Below are positions 8,194 through 16,675 of a stretch of DNA of 64,000 nucleotides, piece after piece. The notes under the pieces were generated by a model that saw only the letters and a list, made by a program, of their open reading frames with translations, ran no database searches and had not been told where the DNA came from. The stretch lies in contig NZ_JAOWLE010000004.1 in NCBI RefSeq assembly GCF_025751515.1, forward strand, positions 186,001 through 250,000. Reading direction: 5' to 3'. The translations under genes were made by a program, and so were the position numbers. Origin of the DNA: Actibacterium sp. XHP0104. Lineage in GTDB: Bacteria > Pseudomonadota > Alphaproteobacteria > Rhodobacterales > Rhodobacteraceae. Within the stretch, counting starts at the first letter, position 1; every line of letters begins with the position of its first letter.

Positions 8194-8795
8194 CAGTCGG
8201 CCATGCGCGCCGCCAGCCCACGCAGAATGCGGGCCGTGGCACCCCAGATGTAATAGGGGCCAAAGGGAACGGTGTAATAATACCGCCGTTGCCCCAACCA
8301 CATCCGCGATTGCACAACAAATTGCGCCGGGTCGATCACATGCGCCAGCGGTACGGTAAAGACCTCATCCACCTCTCCGGCCTCGGGGATCGGGCGAAAT
8401 TCTTGATGAATCAGGCCGAAAACCGGGGTTACGGTAAAGCTGGTGACGGTTTCATGGGACGGCAGCGTGCCCAGAATGGTCACGTTTTCAGAGGGCAAGC
8501 CAACTTCTTCGCGCGCCTCGCGCAGCGCCGCCTCGACCGGGCCGGCATCGATGTCATCCTGCTTGCCGCCCGGAAAGGCAATCTGGCCGGGGTGGTGTTT
8601 CAGCCGCGACGACCGCTTGGTCAGCAGCACGCGCGGCCTGTCATGATAGGTGGTCACGCCCACCAGCACCGAAGCCGGGCGCAGCACCCGCCCCGGCGGC
8701 GGGGCATATTGCGGGTTAAGGTCGAAGTCGGACGACCCGTCACCGGGCATCGTTAGCGCGGCGCGCAGGCGCGACAGGGTGTCAGTCGTCGTCAC
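8193..8795 (-). CDS. Nudix hydrolase, coenzyme A pyrophosphatase type
   Basis: A 200-residue Nudix hydrolase of the NudL/CoA-diphosphatase branch. The Nudix signature is present (GGKQDD then EAALREAREEVGL), preceded by the CoAse-specific LLTKRSSRLKHHPGQIAFPG block. Such enzymes split CoA and its derivatives into phosphopantetheine and 3',5'-ADP. The GTG at 8795, overlapping the hslO end by 14 bases, gives the family N-terminus; an in-frame ATG at 8840 is possible but would overlap more. Part of the hslO-nudix-cca-RNA methyltransferase operon. Confidence 0.88.
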   Translation of the reverse strand: MTTTDTLSRLRAALTMPGDGSSDFDLNPQYAPPPGRVLRPASVLVGVTTYHDRPRVLLTKRSSRLKHHPGQIAFPGGKQDDIDAGPVEAALREAREEVGLPSENVTILGTLPSHETVTSFTVTPVFGLIHQEFRPIPEAGEVDEVFTVPLAHVIDPAQFVVQSRMWLGQRRYYYTVPFGPYYIWGATARILRGLAARMAD

Positions 8796-9789
8796 CCGGC
8801 GCCCCCTTGTCGGCCTCGAACCCCAGCGTTTCGGGATCAAGCACGTAATGCGCGCCGCAGAACTGGCAATCGGCGGTCACGATGCCCTCGTCCGTGGTCA
8901 TATGCGCGATGTCCTTGGCCGAGTAGATCGACAGGCTTTCGCGCACACGCTCTTCGGAACAGGTGCAGCCGAACTTGATCGACTGCGAATCGAACACCCG
9001 CGGCTGTTCCTCGTGAAACAGGCGGATCAGCAGGTCGGTCGGCTGAACCGAGGGGCCGATCAGTTCCAGGTCTTCGACGGTATCCAGCAGGGTATTGGCG
9101 CGGATCCAGTTTTCCTCTTCGTCGCCGGTCAGCATATCCGCCGCGCGCAACAGGCCGCCATCGCCCGAACCACCCTCTTGCGCCACATGCGGCGAGGCCT
9201 TGGGCATATGCTGCAACATCACCCCGCCCGCGCGCCAATGTTCGCCTTGCCCAGCCAGGGTCGAGCGGCCAAAGCTAAGCGCGAACCGCGTCGGCAGCTG
9301 TTCGGACTGGGCGAAATAGGTCTCGGCGCAAGAGGCAAGCGACCCGCCGGCGATCGGCGTGATGCCCTGATAGGGCACCATGCCCTCGCCCTGGTCGATC
9401 AGGATTGCCAGATAGCCCTTGCCGATCTGGCTGAACGGATCTGCCGCAACCGGGTCAAGCCGATCCTCGTCATAAGACGCATAGGCCCGCACCCGGGCCG
9501 AGCGGCCGTCCTCGGTCGGGCCATAGTAATCAGTGGCAATCAGCCGCGCTGGCCCATCGCCGCGCACCTGCAACGACAGCTTCCACCGCAGCTTGATCGT
9601 CTGCCCGATCAGCGCCGTCAGCAGCGCGGCCTCGGCAACCAAAGCCTCGATCGCGGGCGGATAATCATGTTGCGCCAAAACCTGATCCAACACCCCGTCA
9701 AGCCGGGCAACACGGCCACGGATATCCGAGCGATCCAACTGGAAGGGCAGGACTGTATCGTCCCAGGCGATTTGAGATCCGAAAGACAT
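8782..9789 (-). CDS. hslO: Hsp33 redox-regulated chaperonin
   Basis: A 335-residue Hsp33, a cytosolic holdase activated by oxidation plus unfolding. The C-terminal zinc switch is intact: CTC (near residue 276) and CQFC (near 308). The ATG at 9789 gives MSFGSQIAWDD, typical of alphaproteobacterial members; in-frame upstream codons lie in the divergent promoter region shared with the next nudix gene. First gene of a four-gene overlapping operon. Confidence 0.95.
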   Translation of the reverse strand: MSFGSQIAWDDTVLPFQLDRSDIRGRVARLDGVLDQVLAQHDYPPAIEALVAEAALLTALIGQTIKLRWKLSLQVRGDGPARLIATDYYGPTEDGRSARVRAYASYDEDRLDPVAADPFSQIGKGYLAILIDQGEGMVPYQGITPIAGGSLASCAETYFAQSEQLPTRFALSFGRSTLAGQGEHWRAGGVMLQHMPKASPHVAQEGGSGDGGLLRAADMLTGDEEENWIRANTLLDTVEDLELIGPSVQPTDLLIRLFHEEQPRVFDSQSIKFGCTCSEERVRESLSIYSAKDIAHMTTDEGIVTADCQFCGAHYVLDPETLGFEADKGAPGDDD

Positions 9790-9865
9790 GGGGTTTCCTT
9801 GCGTGCCTGTGCTTGGCATACCGCGACTATATAGGCGGCACAACCAGACACACCAAGGGGGCAGC

Positions 9866-10300
9866 ATGATCAGACGGTTTGGCGAGGCGGTTCAGGCCGG
9901 AAAGCCCTATCGGGTGCGCCATGGCGCCTATGCGCTGCTGCCCATGGGCAACGGCCTGTTGCTCACCCATCAGGCTTATCCCTACCCGGAATTCCAGCTG
10001 CCCGGCGGCGGTATCGACCCCGGCGAATCCCCGACCGCCGCACTACATCGCGAGGTAATCGAGGAAACCGGCTGGCGCATCGCGGCGCCCCGGCGGATCG
10101 GGGCCTTTCGGCGGTTCACCTATATGCCCGAATATGAAATCTGGGCCGAGAAGGTCTGTCATATCTACCTCGCCCGCCCGGTGCGGCAACTGGATCTGCC
10201 CAGCGAACCGGGGCATCGCGCCGTCGTCGTGCCGGTGGCCCGCGCCGCCAATCTGTTGGGCAATGCCGGCGACCGTCATTTTGCCCGGATGTTGCTGTGA
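9866..10300 (+). CDS. Nudix hydrolase
   Basis: A 144-residue protein with a full Nudix box (GGGIDPGES then HREVIEETGW). It hydrolyses some nucleoside diphosphate-X compound; the substrate cannot be told from sequence. The ATG at 9866 is preceded by a strong AAGGGGG ribosome site. It is divergent from hslO, and its stop directly abuts the stop of the converging response regulator-phosphatase gene with no spacer. Confidence 0.9.
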   Translation: MIRRFGEAVQAGKPYRVRHGAYALLPMGNGLLLTHQAYPYPEFQLPGGGIDPGESPTAALHREVIEETGWRIAAPRRIGAFRRFTYMPEYEIWAEKVCHIYLARPVRQLDLPSEPGHRAVVVPVARAANLLGNAGDRHFARMLL

Positions 10301-11569
10301 TCACGGCCCTCCGTATTCGATCAGCACGGCCGACACGTCATCCGCCATCGGCGCGCTGCCCTGTCGCTCTGTCAGTTGCCAGTAGAGATCATCCAGAACT
10401 TCGGGCCCCGACAGGCGATGCGCATGGCTGATCATCTCGCGCAGACCGTTTTCCTCTAGCATCTCACCGTCGGCCTCTGCCTCGGTGAACCCGTCGGAAT
10501 ACAACAGCAGACGATCGCCCGGGCTAAGCCGGATCTCGAACGATTCATACTCGGCCCCCGGAATCAGCCCGACCGGCACGCCACCGTCACCGACAAATTC
10601 GATCCGGCCATCGGCGCGTTGCACCATCGGGTGCGGATGCCCGGCCTGCACCAGCTTGATCTGCCCGGTGGCCAAATCGGCGATGCCATAGGCCATGGTG
10701 AAATATTCCTCGACCCCCGAATCCGCCAATAACCGCTCGTTCAGCAACAGCGCCACCTCGTCGGGCGGACGCAGGGCAAAGAAGCGATCAAAGCGACGTT
10801 CAAGCGCGATGTTCTGTTCCAGGAACTGCGCATTCAGATAGCCGGCCAGCCGCGCCGTCATCAGCGCCGAAGTCACCCCGTGGCCCGACACGTCGACATT
10901 GTAGAACCCCAGCCGGCGCGGCCCCGGCGAGAACACCCCGACCAGATCGCCGCCCACATGGCCGCAGGGTTTCATCAGCATCGAAACCTGCGTCTTGCCG
11001 AATTGGCAGTGCCGCTCTGGCACCAATGACTCCTGGATCTTGCGCGCCTGGGTCAGGTCGCGATCAATGGTGTCATAGAGCAGCTGCAATTCGTTCAGTG
11101 CCGCGCTGATCATCTGCGTTTTGCGATTCAGCTCGTGCTCCATCATCAATACGCGTTCGCCCGCGATCAGCCGCGCGCGCAGCTCGCTGGCATTCACCGG
11201 TTTCGTCAGAAAATCATCGGCGCCGATCTCCAGCCCGTTCACGATCTCGCCGGTTTCCGATTTCGAGGTCAGCAAGATGAAATACCCGTAAGTATCGCGC
11301 GACAGGGCGCGAAACCGGGCGCAGAAATCCAACCCGGTCATGCCGGGCATCATCCAGTCGCTGATGATGAAATCGATCTGTCGCTGACGGCAGATATCCA
11401 GCGCCTCGCCGCCCGAACCGGCCTCGACCACGTCATAGCCCCAGCGCATCAGCGACGCGCGCAAGATGCGCCGCTGGGCGCGGCTGTCATCCACCAACAG
11501 CACCACCTTTGGTGAGGTGGCCACGGCATCAGGCATCGATGCCAGCGAATGTTTCTCGGCGATTGTCAC
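10301..11569 (-). CDS. Response regulator fused to PP2C-type (SpoIIE/RsbU) phosphatase
   Basis: A 422-residue two-domain protein. Residues about 21-135 are a CheY-like receiver (DD at 27-28, phosphoacceptor Asp71 in IISDWMMPG, Lys in FLTKPVN). A linker helix (NELQLLYDTIDRDLTQARKIQ) leads to a PP2C SpoIIE-type Ser/Thr phosphatase at about 190-420 with metal-binding Asp in GGDLVGVF, DVSGHG and MADDVS. Such proteins dephosphorylate an anti-sigma antagonist in partner-switching pathways. No STAS antagonist or anti-sigma kinase is in the window. It is divergent from a lone Hpt gene at 11733, a likely phosphotransfer partner (inference). Confidence 0.93.
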   Translation of the reverse strand: MTIAEKHSLASMPDAVATSPKVVLLVDDSRAQRRILRASLMRWGYDVVEAGSGGEALDICRQRQIDFIISDWMMPGMTGLDFCARFRALSRDTYGYFILLTSKSETGEIVNGLEIGADDFLTKPVNASELRARLIAGERVLMMEHELNRKTQMISAALNELQLLYDTIDRDLTQARKIQESLVPERHCQFGKTQVSMLMKPCGHVGGDLVGVFSPGPRRLGFYNVDVSGHGVTSALMTARLAGYLNAQFLEQNIALERRFDRFFALRPPDEVALLLNERLLADSGVEEYFTMAYGIADLATGQIKLVQAGHPHPMVQRADGRIEFVGDGGVPVGLIPGAEYESFEIRLSPGDRLLLYSDGFTEAEADGEMLEENGLREMISHAHRLSGPEVLDDLYWQLTERQGSAPMADDVSAVLIEYGGP

Positions 11570-11732
11570 GAAAGCCCCGGTTTGTCTGCCACTGCGACTC
11601 AGTCATGACAGCCCCGGCTTAACACCGCGTGAACGCTAAAATGCCAGCCAAATTCCCGGCGCCATTAGCAACTGCGTAACTTATGCCGGTCACTCTGGTC
11701 ACGTGGGGTGCGCGGCAAGCCGGAGGGGTGGC

Positions 11733-12062
11733 ATGATTGATTGGGACCGCGTTGTAGAGTTGAAAACAGAGGTCGGCGATGATGCCTTTGACGAGGTTGT
11801 CGACCTGTTTCTGGAGGAGACGGATGAAGAAATCGCCAAGCTGACAACTGGCGGATTAGCGGACGCATTGCCCGAGATTCTGCATTTCATCAAAGGCTCG
11901 GCGCTGAACCTGGGGTTTCAGGATCTGGCTGCGCTAAGCGCGCGTTGCGAAAAGGCGCTGGCTGGTGGGGGCACGGTCGATTGTGGCGAGGTGACGGAAT
12001 GCTATCGCCTGTCGAAACAGTGCTTTCTGACCCGTATAGGCCGGTTGCAGCCCGCCGCCTAA
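11733..12062 (+). CDS. Single-domain histidine phosphotransfer (Hpt) protein
   Basis: A 109-residue four-helix Hpt protein. The phosphorylatable His51 lies in HFIKGSALNLGF, matching the HxxKGSS-type motif. It would shuttle phosphate between a hybrid kinase and a response regulator. The start ATG at 11733 is preceded by GGAGGGGTGGC. It is divergent from the receiver-PP2C gene, sharing an upstream region of about 160 bases. Its stop overlaps the ilvA stop on the other strand by 2-3 bases. Confidence 0.88.
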   Translation: MIDWDRVVELKTEVGDDAFDEVVDLFLEETDEEIAKLTTGGLADALPEILHFIKGSALNLGFQDLAALSARCEKALAGGGTVDCGEVTECYRLSKQCFLTRIGRLQPAA

Positions 12063-13306
12063 AGCATGAACTGCGACAGCAATTCGTCGTCGGTGATGTC
12101 GCGATAGGCAAACCCGGCGGCGTCCAGCTTTTTGAACAGGGTGCGGAAATTCTCGGCATGGGTGGTCTCGATGCCGATCAGCACCGAACCAAAGTTTCGG
12201 GCCGATTTCTTGAGATATTCGAACCGTGCAATATCGTCATCCGGCCCCAGCAGTTGCAGGAAATCCCGCAACGCGCCGGGGCGCTGGGGCATGCGTAGAA
12301 CCATGTATTTCTTGACCCCGTTATAGCGCTGGGCGCGCTCTTTCACCTCAGGAAGGCGTTCGAAATCAAAATTCCCGCCCGAGGTCAGGCAGACCACCGT
12401 CTTGCCGGCGATCTGGTCGGCCAGCTCGGGCAGGGCGTCGACGGCCAGGGCGCCGGCGGGCTCTAACACGATGCCCTCGATGTTCAGCATCTCAAGCATG
12501 GTCACACAGATCCGGTCTTCGGGCGCCAGCAGAACATGCCGGCGCGGAACGTTGCTCAGCACCTCAAAGGTCAGCGAGCCGATACGCGCCACCGCGGCCC
12601 CATCAACGAAACTGTCGACCTGTGGCAATGTCACGGGCCGCCCCGCCTCTAGCGCCGCGCTTAGCGATGCCCCGCCTTTGGGTTCGACAAAGCGGATCAT
12701 CGTGCGGGGCGATACCTCTTGCAGATATTGCACCACACCCGCCGCCAGCCCACCCCCGCCCACCGGCAGGATCACCAGATCGGGCGGCCGGGGCAGCTCT
12801 TCGATCAGCTCAACCGCGACCGAGGCCTGACCCTCGATCACGTCACGATCATCGAAGGGCGACAGGAAATGCGCGCCCACCTCGGCGCAATAGGTCTGGG
12901 CGGCGGCAAGGGCGGTATCGAAATAGTCGCCCGTCAGGCGAATTTCGACACAATCTCCGCCGAAAACCCTGGTTTTCTCGATCTTTTGCTGGGGCGTCGT
13001 GACCGGCATGAAGATCACGCCGCGCACACCGAAATGACGGCAGACCCAAGCCACACCCTGGGCATGGTTACCCGCGCTGGCACAGACAAAGACACGCTGA
13101 TCGGGCGCCTCGGCCAGGGCCTTGCGCATCGCGTTGAAAGCCCCGCGGATCTTGTACGACCGCACCGGCGACAGATCTTCGCGCTTTAGCCAGATCTCGG
13201 CGTCATAGCGCGCCGACAGGTGATCGTTGCGCTGCAGGGGGGTCGCGGCAAACACCTCACGCATGGCGCGGGCGGCATCCTGGGCCTGTTTTGAAAACTC
13301 TGGCAT
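12059..13306 (-). CDS. ilvA: Threonine ammonia-lyase (threonine dehydratase), ACT-containing
   Basis: A 415-residue PLP enzyme that deaminates threonine to 2-oxobutanoate, the first step of isoleucine synthesis. The PLP lysine is Lys52 in SYKIRGAF; the glycine-rich phosphate loop GGGGLAAG and SAGNHAQG substrate loop are present. A single short ACT-like regulatory segment (about 325-410) makes this the short form seen in many alphaproteobacteria and Corynebacterium. The ATG at 13306 gives MPEFSKQAQDAA; in-frame codons further upstream lack family similarity. Confidence 0.95.
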   Translation of the reverse strand: MPEFSKQAQDAARAMREVFAATPLQRNDHLSARYDAEIWLKREDLSPVRSYKIRGAFNAMRKALAEAPDQRVFVCASAGNHAQGVAWVCRHFGVRGVIFMPVTTPQQKIEKTRVFGGDCVEIRLTGDYFDTALAAAQTYCAEVGAHFLSPFDDRDVIEGQASVAVELIEELPRPPDLVILPVGGGGLAAGVVQYLQEVSPRTMIRFVEPKGGASLSAALEAGRPVTLPQVDSFVDGAAVARIGSLTFEVLSNVPRRHVLLAPEDRICVTMLEMLNIEGIVLEPAGALAVDALPELADQIAGKTVVCLTSGGNFDFERLPEVKERAQRYNGVKKYMVLRMPQRPGALRDFLQLLGPDDDIARFEYLKKSARNFGSVLIGIETTHAENFRTLFKKLDAAGFAYRDITDDELLSQFML

Positions 13307-13495
13307 CTTGGCCCTCTTCTGGCTGCCGGCTTGGCGATCCTCTGCCGCGCTAGCGTGAACACCGGCAAGTTTCCGCACAAATCCGGGCCGAGCGCAACGT
13401 AAGCTCAAGGCATTTGCAACAATTTGCCATTGTATGGCCCCAATCCAAACTTAACCATTACCGGGAATTTTATTTCGAGACGCCGGAGGAACTCC

Positions 13496-14443
13496 ATGAA
13501 AACCACTCTTCGAAACACAGTAAGTGCGCTGATCGTCAGCGCCATGGCGCTGGGCGCCGTATCAACCGTCAGCTTTGTTCTGACCGCAGATGAGGCATAT
13601 GCCCGCGGCGGCGGCGGTGGTGGCGGCGGCGGCGGTGGTGGCGGCGGCGGTGGAAACGGCGGCGGCGACGGTGGCGGCAATGGCGGCGGCAACGGCGGCG
13701 GTAACGGTGGAGGAAACGGCGGCGGTAACGGCGGCGGCAAAGATAGCGGCAAGGATGCGGGCCATGGGGGCGGAAAGAGCTCTGGCAAGTCGTCCGGCAA
13801 GGCCAGCGGCAAATCCAACAGCAAGGCCAGCAGCAAGGCCGCTGAGAAAACCAACAATGGCCGCGGCAAGATCGCGTCCGAGCTGAAGGGCCTGAACGCA
13901 GCCCATGCCAGCCCGAACGCAATGGCCAACGCCAGCCCCAACAGCATGGTCGGCAAGGTTGCCACCTATCAGGCGGCTGTGCAGAACTCGCAAGCGATCG
14001 ACAGCCAGCTGGGCGATAAGAAACAGGCCCTGGCCGATCTTGAGGCCGCCTATTCCGGCCGCACGTCGGGCGATATTCAGAGCGATATCGACGCCGTCAA
14101 CGGCCAGATCAGCGATCTGGACCCCGAAGCGGAAAGCTATGCCGACGACCTGGCCGATCTCGAAGGTCAGCTGGGCGATCTGAACTCCGAGCTTGAAGGC
14201 GCTGTCGGCTATGAAACCCAGCACGAGGCGCTGGCCGGCGAGGTTGCCGATCTCGAGGCTCAGGCCGCGACCAGCCAGCAGGCCGAAGATGACGCGCTAA
14301 GCGCGGCCACCGGCGGGCGCGCCCTGTCGCCCGAGGCCAAGGCCGAGCTGCACGACATGCTGGGCCTTGAGGCCCCCGAGGCCGAAGAGGCCGGCGAGAC
14401 TGGCGAAGCGGCCGAAACCGAAGAAGCCGCAACCAGCGAATAG
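13496..14443 (+). CDS. Exported glycine-rich low-complexity protein with acidic coiled-coil tail
   Basis: A 315-residue protein of unknown function. Residues 1-37 form a Sec signal peptide (cleavage after AYA). Residues 38-53 are an unbroken glycine run, followed by GGGN repeats to about 84. A Lys/Ser/Gly segment ([17 protein letters not shown]) comes next, then a [13 protein letters not shown] block, and an acidic heptad-like region at 160-285 likely to form a coiled coil. The C-terminus is Glu/Ala rich. The start has a strong CGGAGGA site at 13484-13490. A terminator follows at 14451. Function might be structural or envelope related, but this is a guess. Confidence 0.85.
   Translation: MKTTLRNTVSALIVSAMALGAVSTVSFVLTADEAYARGGGGGGGGGGGGGGGGNGGGDGGGNGGGNGGGNGGGNGGGNGGGKDSGKDAGHGGGKSSGKSSGKASGKSNSKASSKAAEKTNNGRGKIASELKGLNAAHASPNAMANASPNSMVGKVATYQAAVQNSQAIDSQLGDKKQALADLEAAYSGRTSGDIQSDIDAVNGQISDLDPEAESYADDLADLEGQLGDLNSELEGAVGYETQHEALAGEVADLEAQAATSQQAEDDALSAATGGRALSPEAKAELHDMLGLEAPEAEEAGETGEAAETEEAATSE
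13602..13740 (+). repeat. GGC/GGT trinucleotide tract encoding polyglycine and GGGN repeats
   Basis: A low-complexity run of GGC, GGT and GGA codons interrupted by AAC. Codons are mixed rather than a single repeated triplet. Indels of three bases would change the glycine run without shifting the frame. Confidence 0.9.
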
Positions 14444-14450
14444 ATCAACA

Positions 14451-14481
14451 CGGGGGCGATCACAGGGTCGCCCCCGCTTTT
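14451..14481 (+). terminator. Intrinsic terminator after the glycine-rich gene
   Basis: A 9-bp perfect stem (CGGGGGCGA / TCGCCCCCG) with an 8-base loop, followed by CTTTT, 7 bases after the stop codon at 14443. Confidence 0.85.
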
Positions 14482-14571
14482 CGGCCGCGAACCCGGCCCA
14501 CCCCTTGCCCACAAGGCAAAAAAGACATAAACGCCGCCCGAACCCGTATAATATCCGGAGGCGTTAGTCGC

Positions 14572-15795
14572 ATGTCTGCCCCCAAGAAAGTTGTCCTGGC
14601 CTATTCTGGCGGCCTCGATACCTCGATCATCCTGAAATGGCTGCAAACCGAATATGGCTGCGAGGTCGTGACCTTCACCGCTGACCTTGGCCAGGGGGAA
14701 GAGCTGGAGCCCGCCCGCAAAAAGGCCGAGATGCTGGGCATCAAGCCCGAGAACATCTTTATCGAAGACGTGCGCGAGGAATTCGTGCGCGATTTCGTCT
14801 TCCCGATGTTCCGTGCCAATGCCGTGTATGAGGGCCTGTATCTGCTGGGCACCTCGATCGCGCGTCCGCTGATTTCGAAACGCCTGGTCGAGATCGCCCA
14901 GGAAACCGGCGCCGATGCCGTGGCCCATGGCGCCACTGGCAAGGGCAACGACCAGGTGCGGTTCGAGCTTAGCGCCTATGCGCTGAACCCCGACATCAAG
15001 GTCATCGCCCCCTGGCGCGAATGGGATCTGACCTCGCGCACCAAACTGATCGACTTTGCCGAAAAGAACCAGATTCCGATCGCCAAAGACAAGCGCGGCG
15101 AGGCCCCGTTCAGCGTCGACGCCAACCTGCTGCACACCTCGTCCGAGGGCAAGGTTCTGGAAGACCCCGCCGACGAGGCGCCCGAATACGTGTTCCAGCG
15201 CACCGTCAGCCCCGAAGAGGCCCCCGATCAGCCCGAGTTCATCGAGATCACCTTTGAAAAGGGTGACGCGGTGGCGATCAACGGTGTCGCCATGAGCGCC
15301 GCCACCATCCTGACCGAGCTGAACGAATATGGCCGCAAGCACGGCATCGGCCGTCTGGATTTCGTCGAAAACCGCTTTGTCGGCATGAAATCGCGCGGCA
15401 TCTATGAAACGCCGGGCGGCACGATCCTGCTCGAGGCCCACCGCGGCATCGAACAGATCACGCTGGACAGCGGCGCGGGTCACCTCAAGGACTCGATCAT
15501 GCCCCGCTATGCCGAGCTGATCTACAACGGCTTTTGGTTCTCGCCCGAGCGCGAGATGCTGCAAGCCCTGATCGACAAGTCGCAAGAGCACGTCACCGGC
15601 ACCGTGCGCGTTCGCCTCTACAAAGGCGCCGCCTTTACCGTTGGCCGCTGGTCCGATCACAGCCTCTATTCCGAGGCCCACGTGACCTTTGAAGACGACG
15701 CCGGCGCCTATGACCAGAAAGACGCCGCCGGGTTCATCCAGCTGAACGCCCTGCGCCTGAAACTGCTGGCCGCGCGCAACCGTCGCCTGGGCTAA
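14572..15795 (+). CDS. argG: Argininosuccinate synthase
   Basis: A 407-residue enzyme that joins citrulline and aspartate using ATP in arginine synthesis. The ATP-binding loop AYSGGLDTS is at residues 10-18, and the substrate block [14 protein letters not shown] is intact. Length matches the family. The ATG is preceded by CCGGAGG at about 14555-14561. A perfect TATAAT lies at 14547-14552 but is so close to the ribosome site that it is unlikely to be the real -10 element. A terminator follows at 15814. Confidence 0.97.
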   Translation: MSAPKKVVLAYSGGLDTSIILKWLQTEYGCEVVTFTADLGQGEELEPARKKAEMLGIKPENIFIEDVREEFVRDFVFPMFRANAVYEGLYLLGTSIARPLISKRLVEIAQETGADAVAHGATGKGNDQVRFELSAYALNPDIKVIAPWREWDLTSRTKLIDFAEKNQIPIAKDKRGEAPFSVDANLLHTSSEGKVLEDPADEAPEYVFQRTVSPEEAPDQPEFIEITFEKGDAVAINGVAMSAATILTELNEYGRKHGIGRLDFVENRFVGMKSRGIYETPGGTILLEAHRGIEQITLDSGAGHLKDSIMPRYAELIYNGFWFSPEREMLQALIDKSQEHVTGTVRVRLYKGAAFTVGRWSDHSLYSEAHVTFEDDAGAYDQKDAAGFIQLNALRLKLLAARNRRLG

Positions 15796-15813
15796 GACCC
15801 GCCACAAGATTTC

Positions 15814-15846
15814 AAACCGGCGATGCCCCGCGCACCGCCGGTTTTT
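15814..15846 (+). terminator. Intrinsic terminator after argG
   Basis: A 9-bp stem (AAACCGGCG / CGCCGGTTT) with a 13-base loop and a TTTTTC tail, 19 bases after the argG stop. Confidence 0.75.
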
Positions 15847-15956
15847 CTTTGCCCGAATTGTTTCAGCCGTTCGCCATCGCGTGAGGTCACGGGCTTGTCA
15901 GTTCCCTGTCATCGCCGCCTGCCGTTAGCTAGTGCCCACAGCTACAGGAGACGGCC

Positions 15957-16619
15957 ATGACAATGACCCTGCAAACCACCAAGACGCTGATCCTGGCCTT
16001 TGCCATCGCGCTGGGCCTGACCGCGCATTGCACCGCCGCCAGCGCCGCACCCAAGGAAACTGCAATCTTCGCGGGCGGGTGTTTCTGGTGCGTCGAAGCC
16101 GATTTCGAAAAGGTCGAAGGCGTGAAAAGCGCGGTGTCGGGCTATACCGGCGGCACGACCGTGAACCCGACCTACAAGGATGTCACGCGCGGGGGCACCG
16201 GCCATTACGAGGCGGTAAAGATTACCTATGACCCCGATCAGGTCAGCTATGAACAGCTGCTGCACCTGTTCTTCCGCAGCGTTGACCCGCTGGATGCCGA
16301 CGGCCAGTTCTGCGATCGCGGCGACAGCTATCGCACGGCGATTTTCGTCTCTAACTCGACCGAACACGCCGCCGCCGAGGCCGCCAAGGCCAAGGCCGGC
16401 GCCGATCTGGGCAAGCGTATCGCCACGCCGATCCTGCCCGCCGCGCCGTTTTATGACGCCGAGGATTACCACCAGGATTACTATAAAAAGACCGAGCGCG
16501 TGCTGACCCGCTTTGGCCCCAAGACCAAGGCCGAGGCCTATAAACGCTATCGCCAGGCCTGTGGCCGCGATGATCGGGTGAAGCGTATCTGGAAAGACGC
16601 CGCCGCCTTTGCCAAATAG
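15957..16619 (+). CDS. msrA: Exported peptide methionine sulfoxide reductase A
   Basis: A 220-residue MsrA with a Sec signal peptide (hydrophobic core about residues 9-22, cleavage near ASAAP, 28-32). It therefore probably repairs oxidised methionine in the periplasm rather than the cytosol. The catalytic Cys42 is in GGCFWC and a resolving Cys is in QACGRDD near the C-terminus. Other MsrA blocks ([25 protein letters not shown]) are conserved. The ATG at 15957 has a CAGGAG ribosome site. A shared terminator with maeB follows. Confidence 0.93.
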   Translation: MTMTLQTTKTLILAFAIALGLTAHCTAASAAPKETAIFAGGCFWCVEADFEKVEGVKSAVSGYTGGTTVNPTYKDVTRGGTGHYEAVKITYDPDQVSYEQLLHLFFRSVDPLDADGQFCDRGDSYRTAIFVSNSTEHAAAEAAKAKAGADLGKRIATPILPAAPFYDAEDYHQDYYKKTERVLTRFGPKTKAEAYKRYRQACGRDDRVKRIWKDAAAFAK

Positions 16620-16633
16620 GCCGCGCGGCAAAG

Positions 16634-16669
16634 AAAAACCCCGGCAAGGCGCGCCCTGCCGGGGTTTTT
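16634..16669. terminator. Bidirectional intrinsic terminator, msrA / maeB
   Basis: An AAAAACCCCGGCA arm pairs perfectly with TGCCGGGGTTTTT across a 10-base loop. The A run upstream and the T run downstream make it functional on both strands for the convergent genes. Confidence 0.92.
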
Positions 16670-16675
16670 GTTTTC

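Noticed and set aside
14547-14552. Perfect TATAAT before argG
   Set aside because: It is only about 20 bases before the start codon and overlaps the ribosome site region, so a transcript from it would lack a usable leader. No good -35 element is at the right distance.
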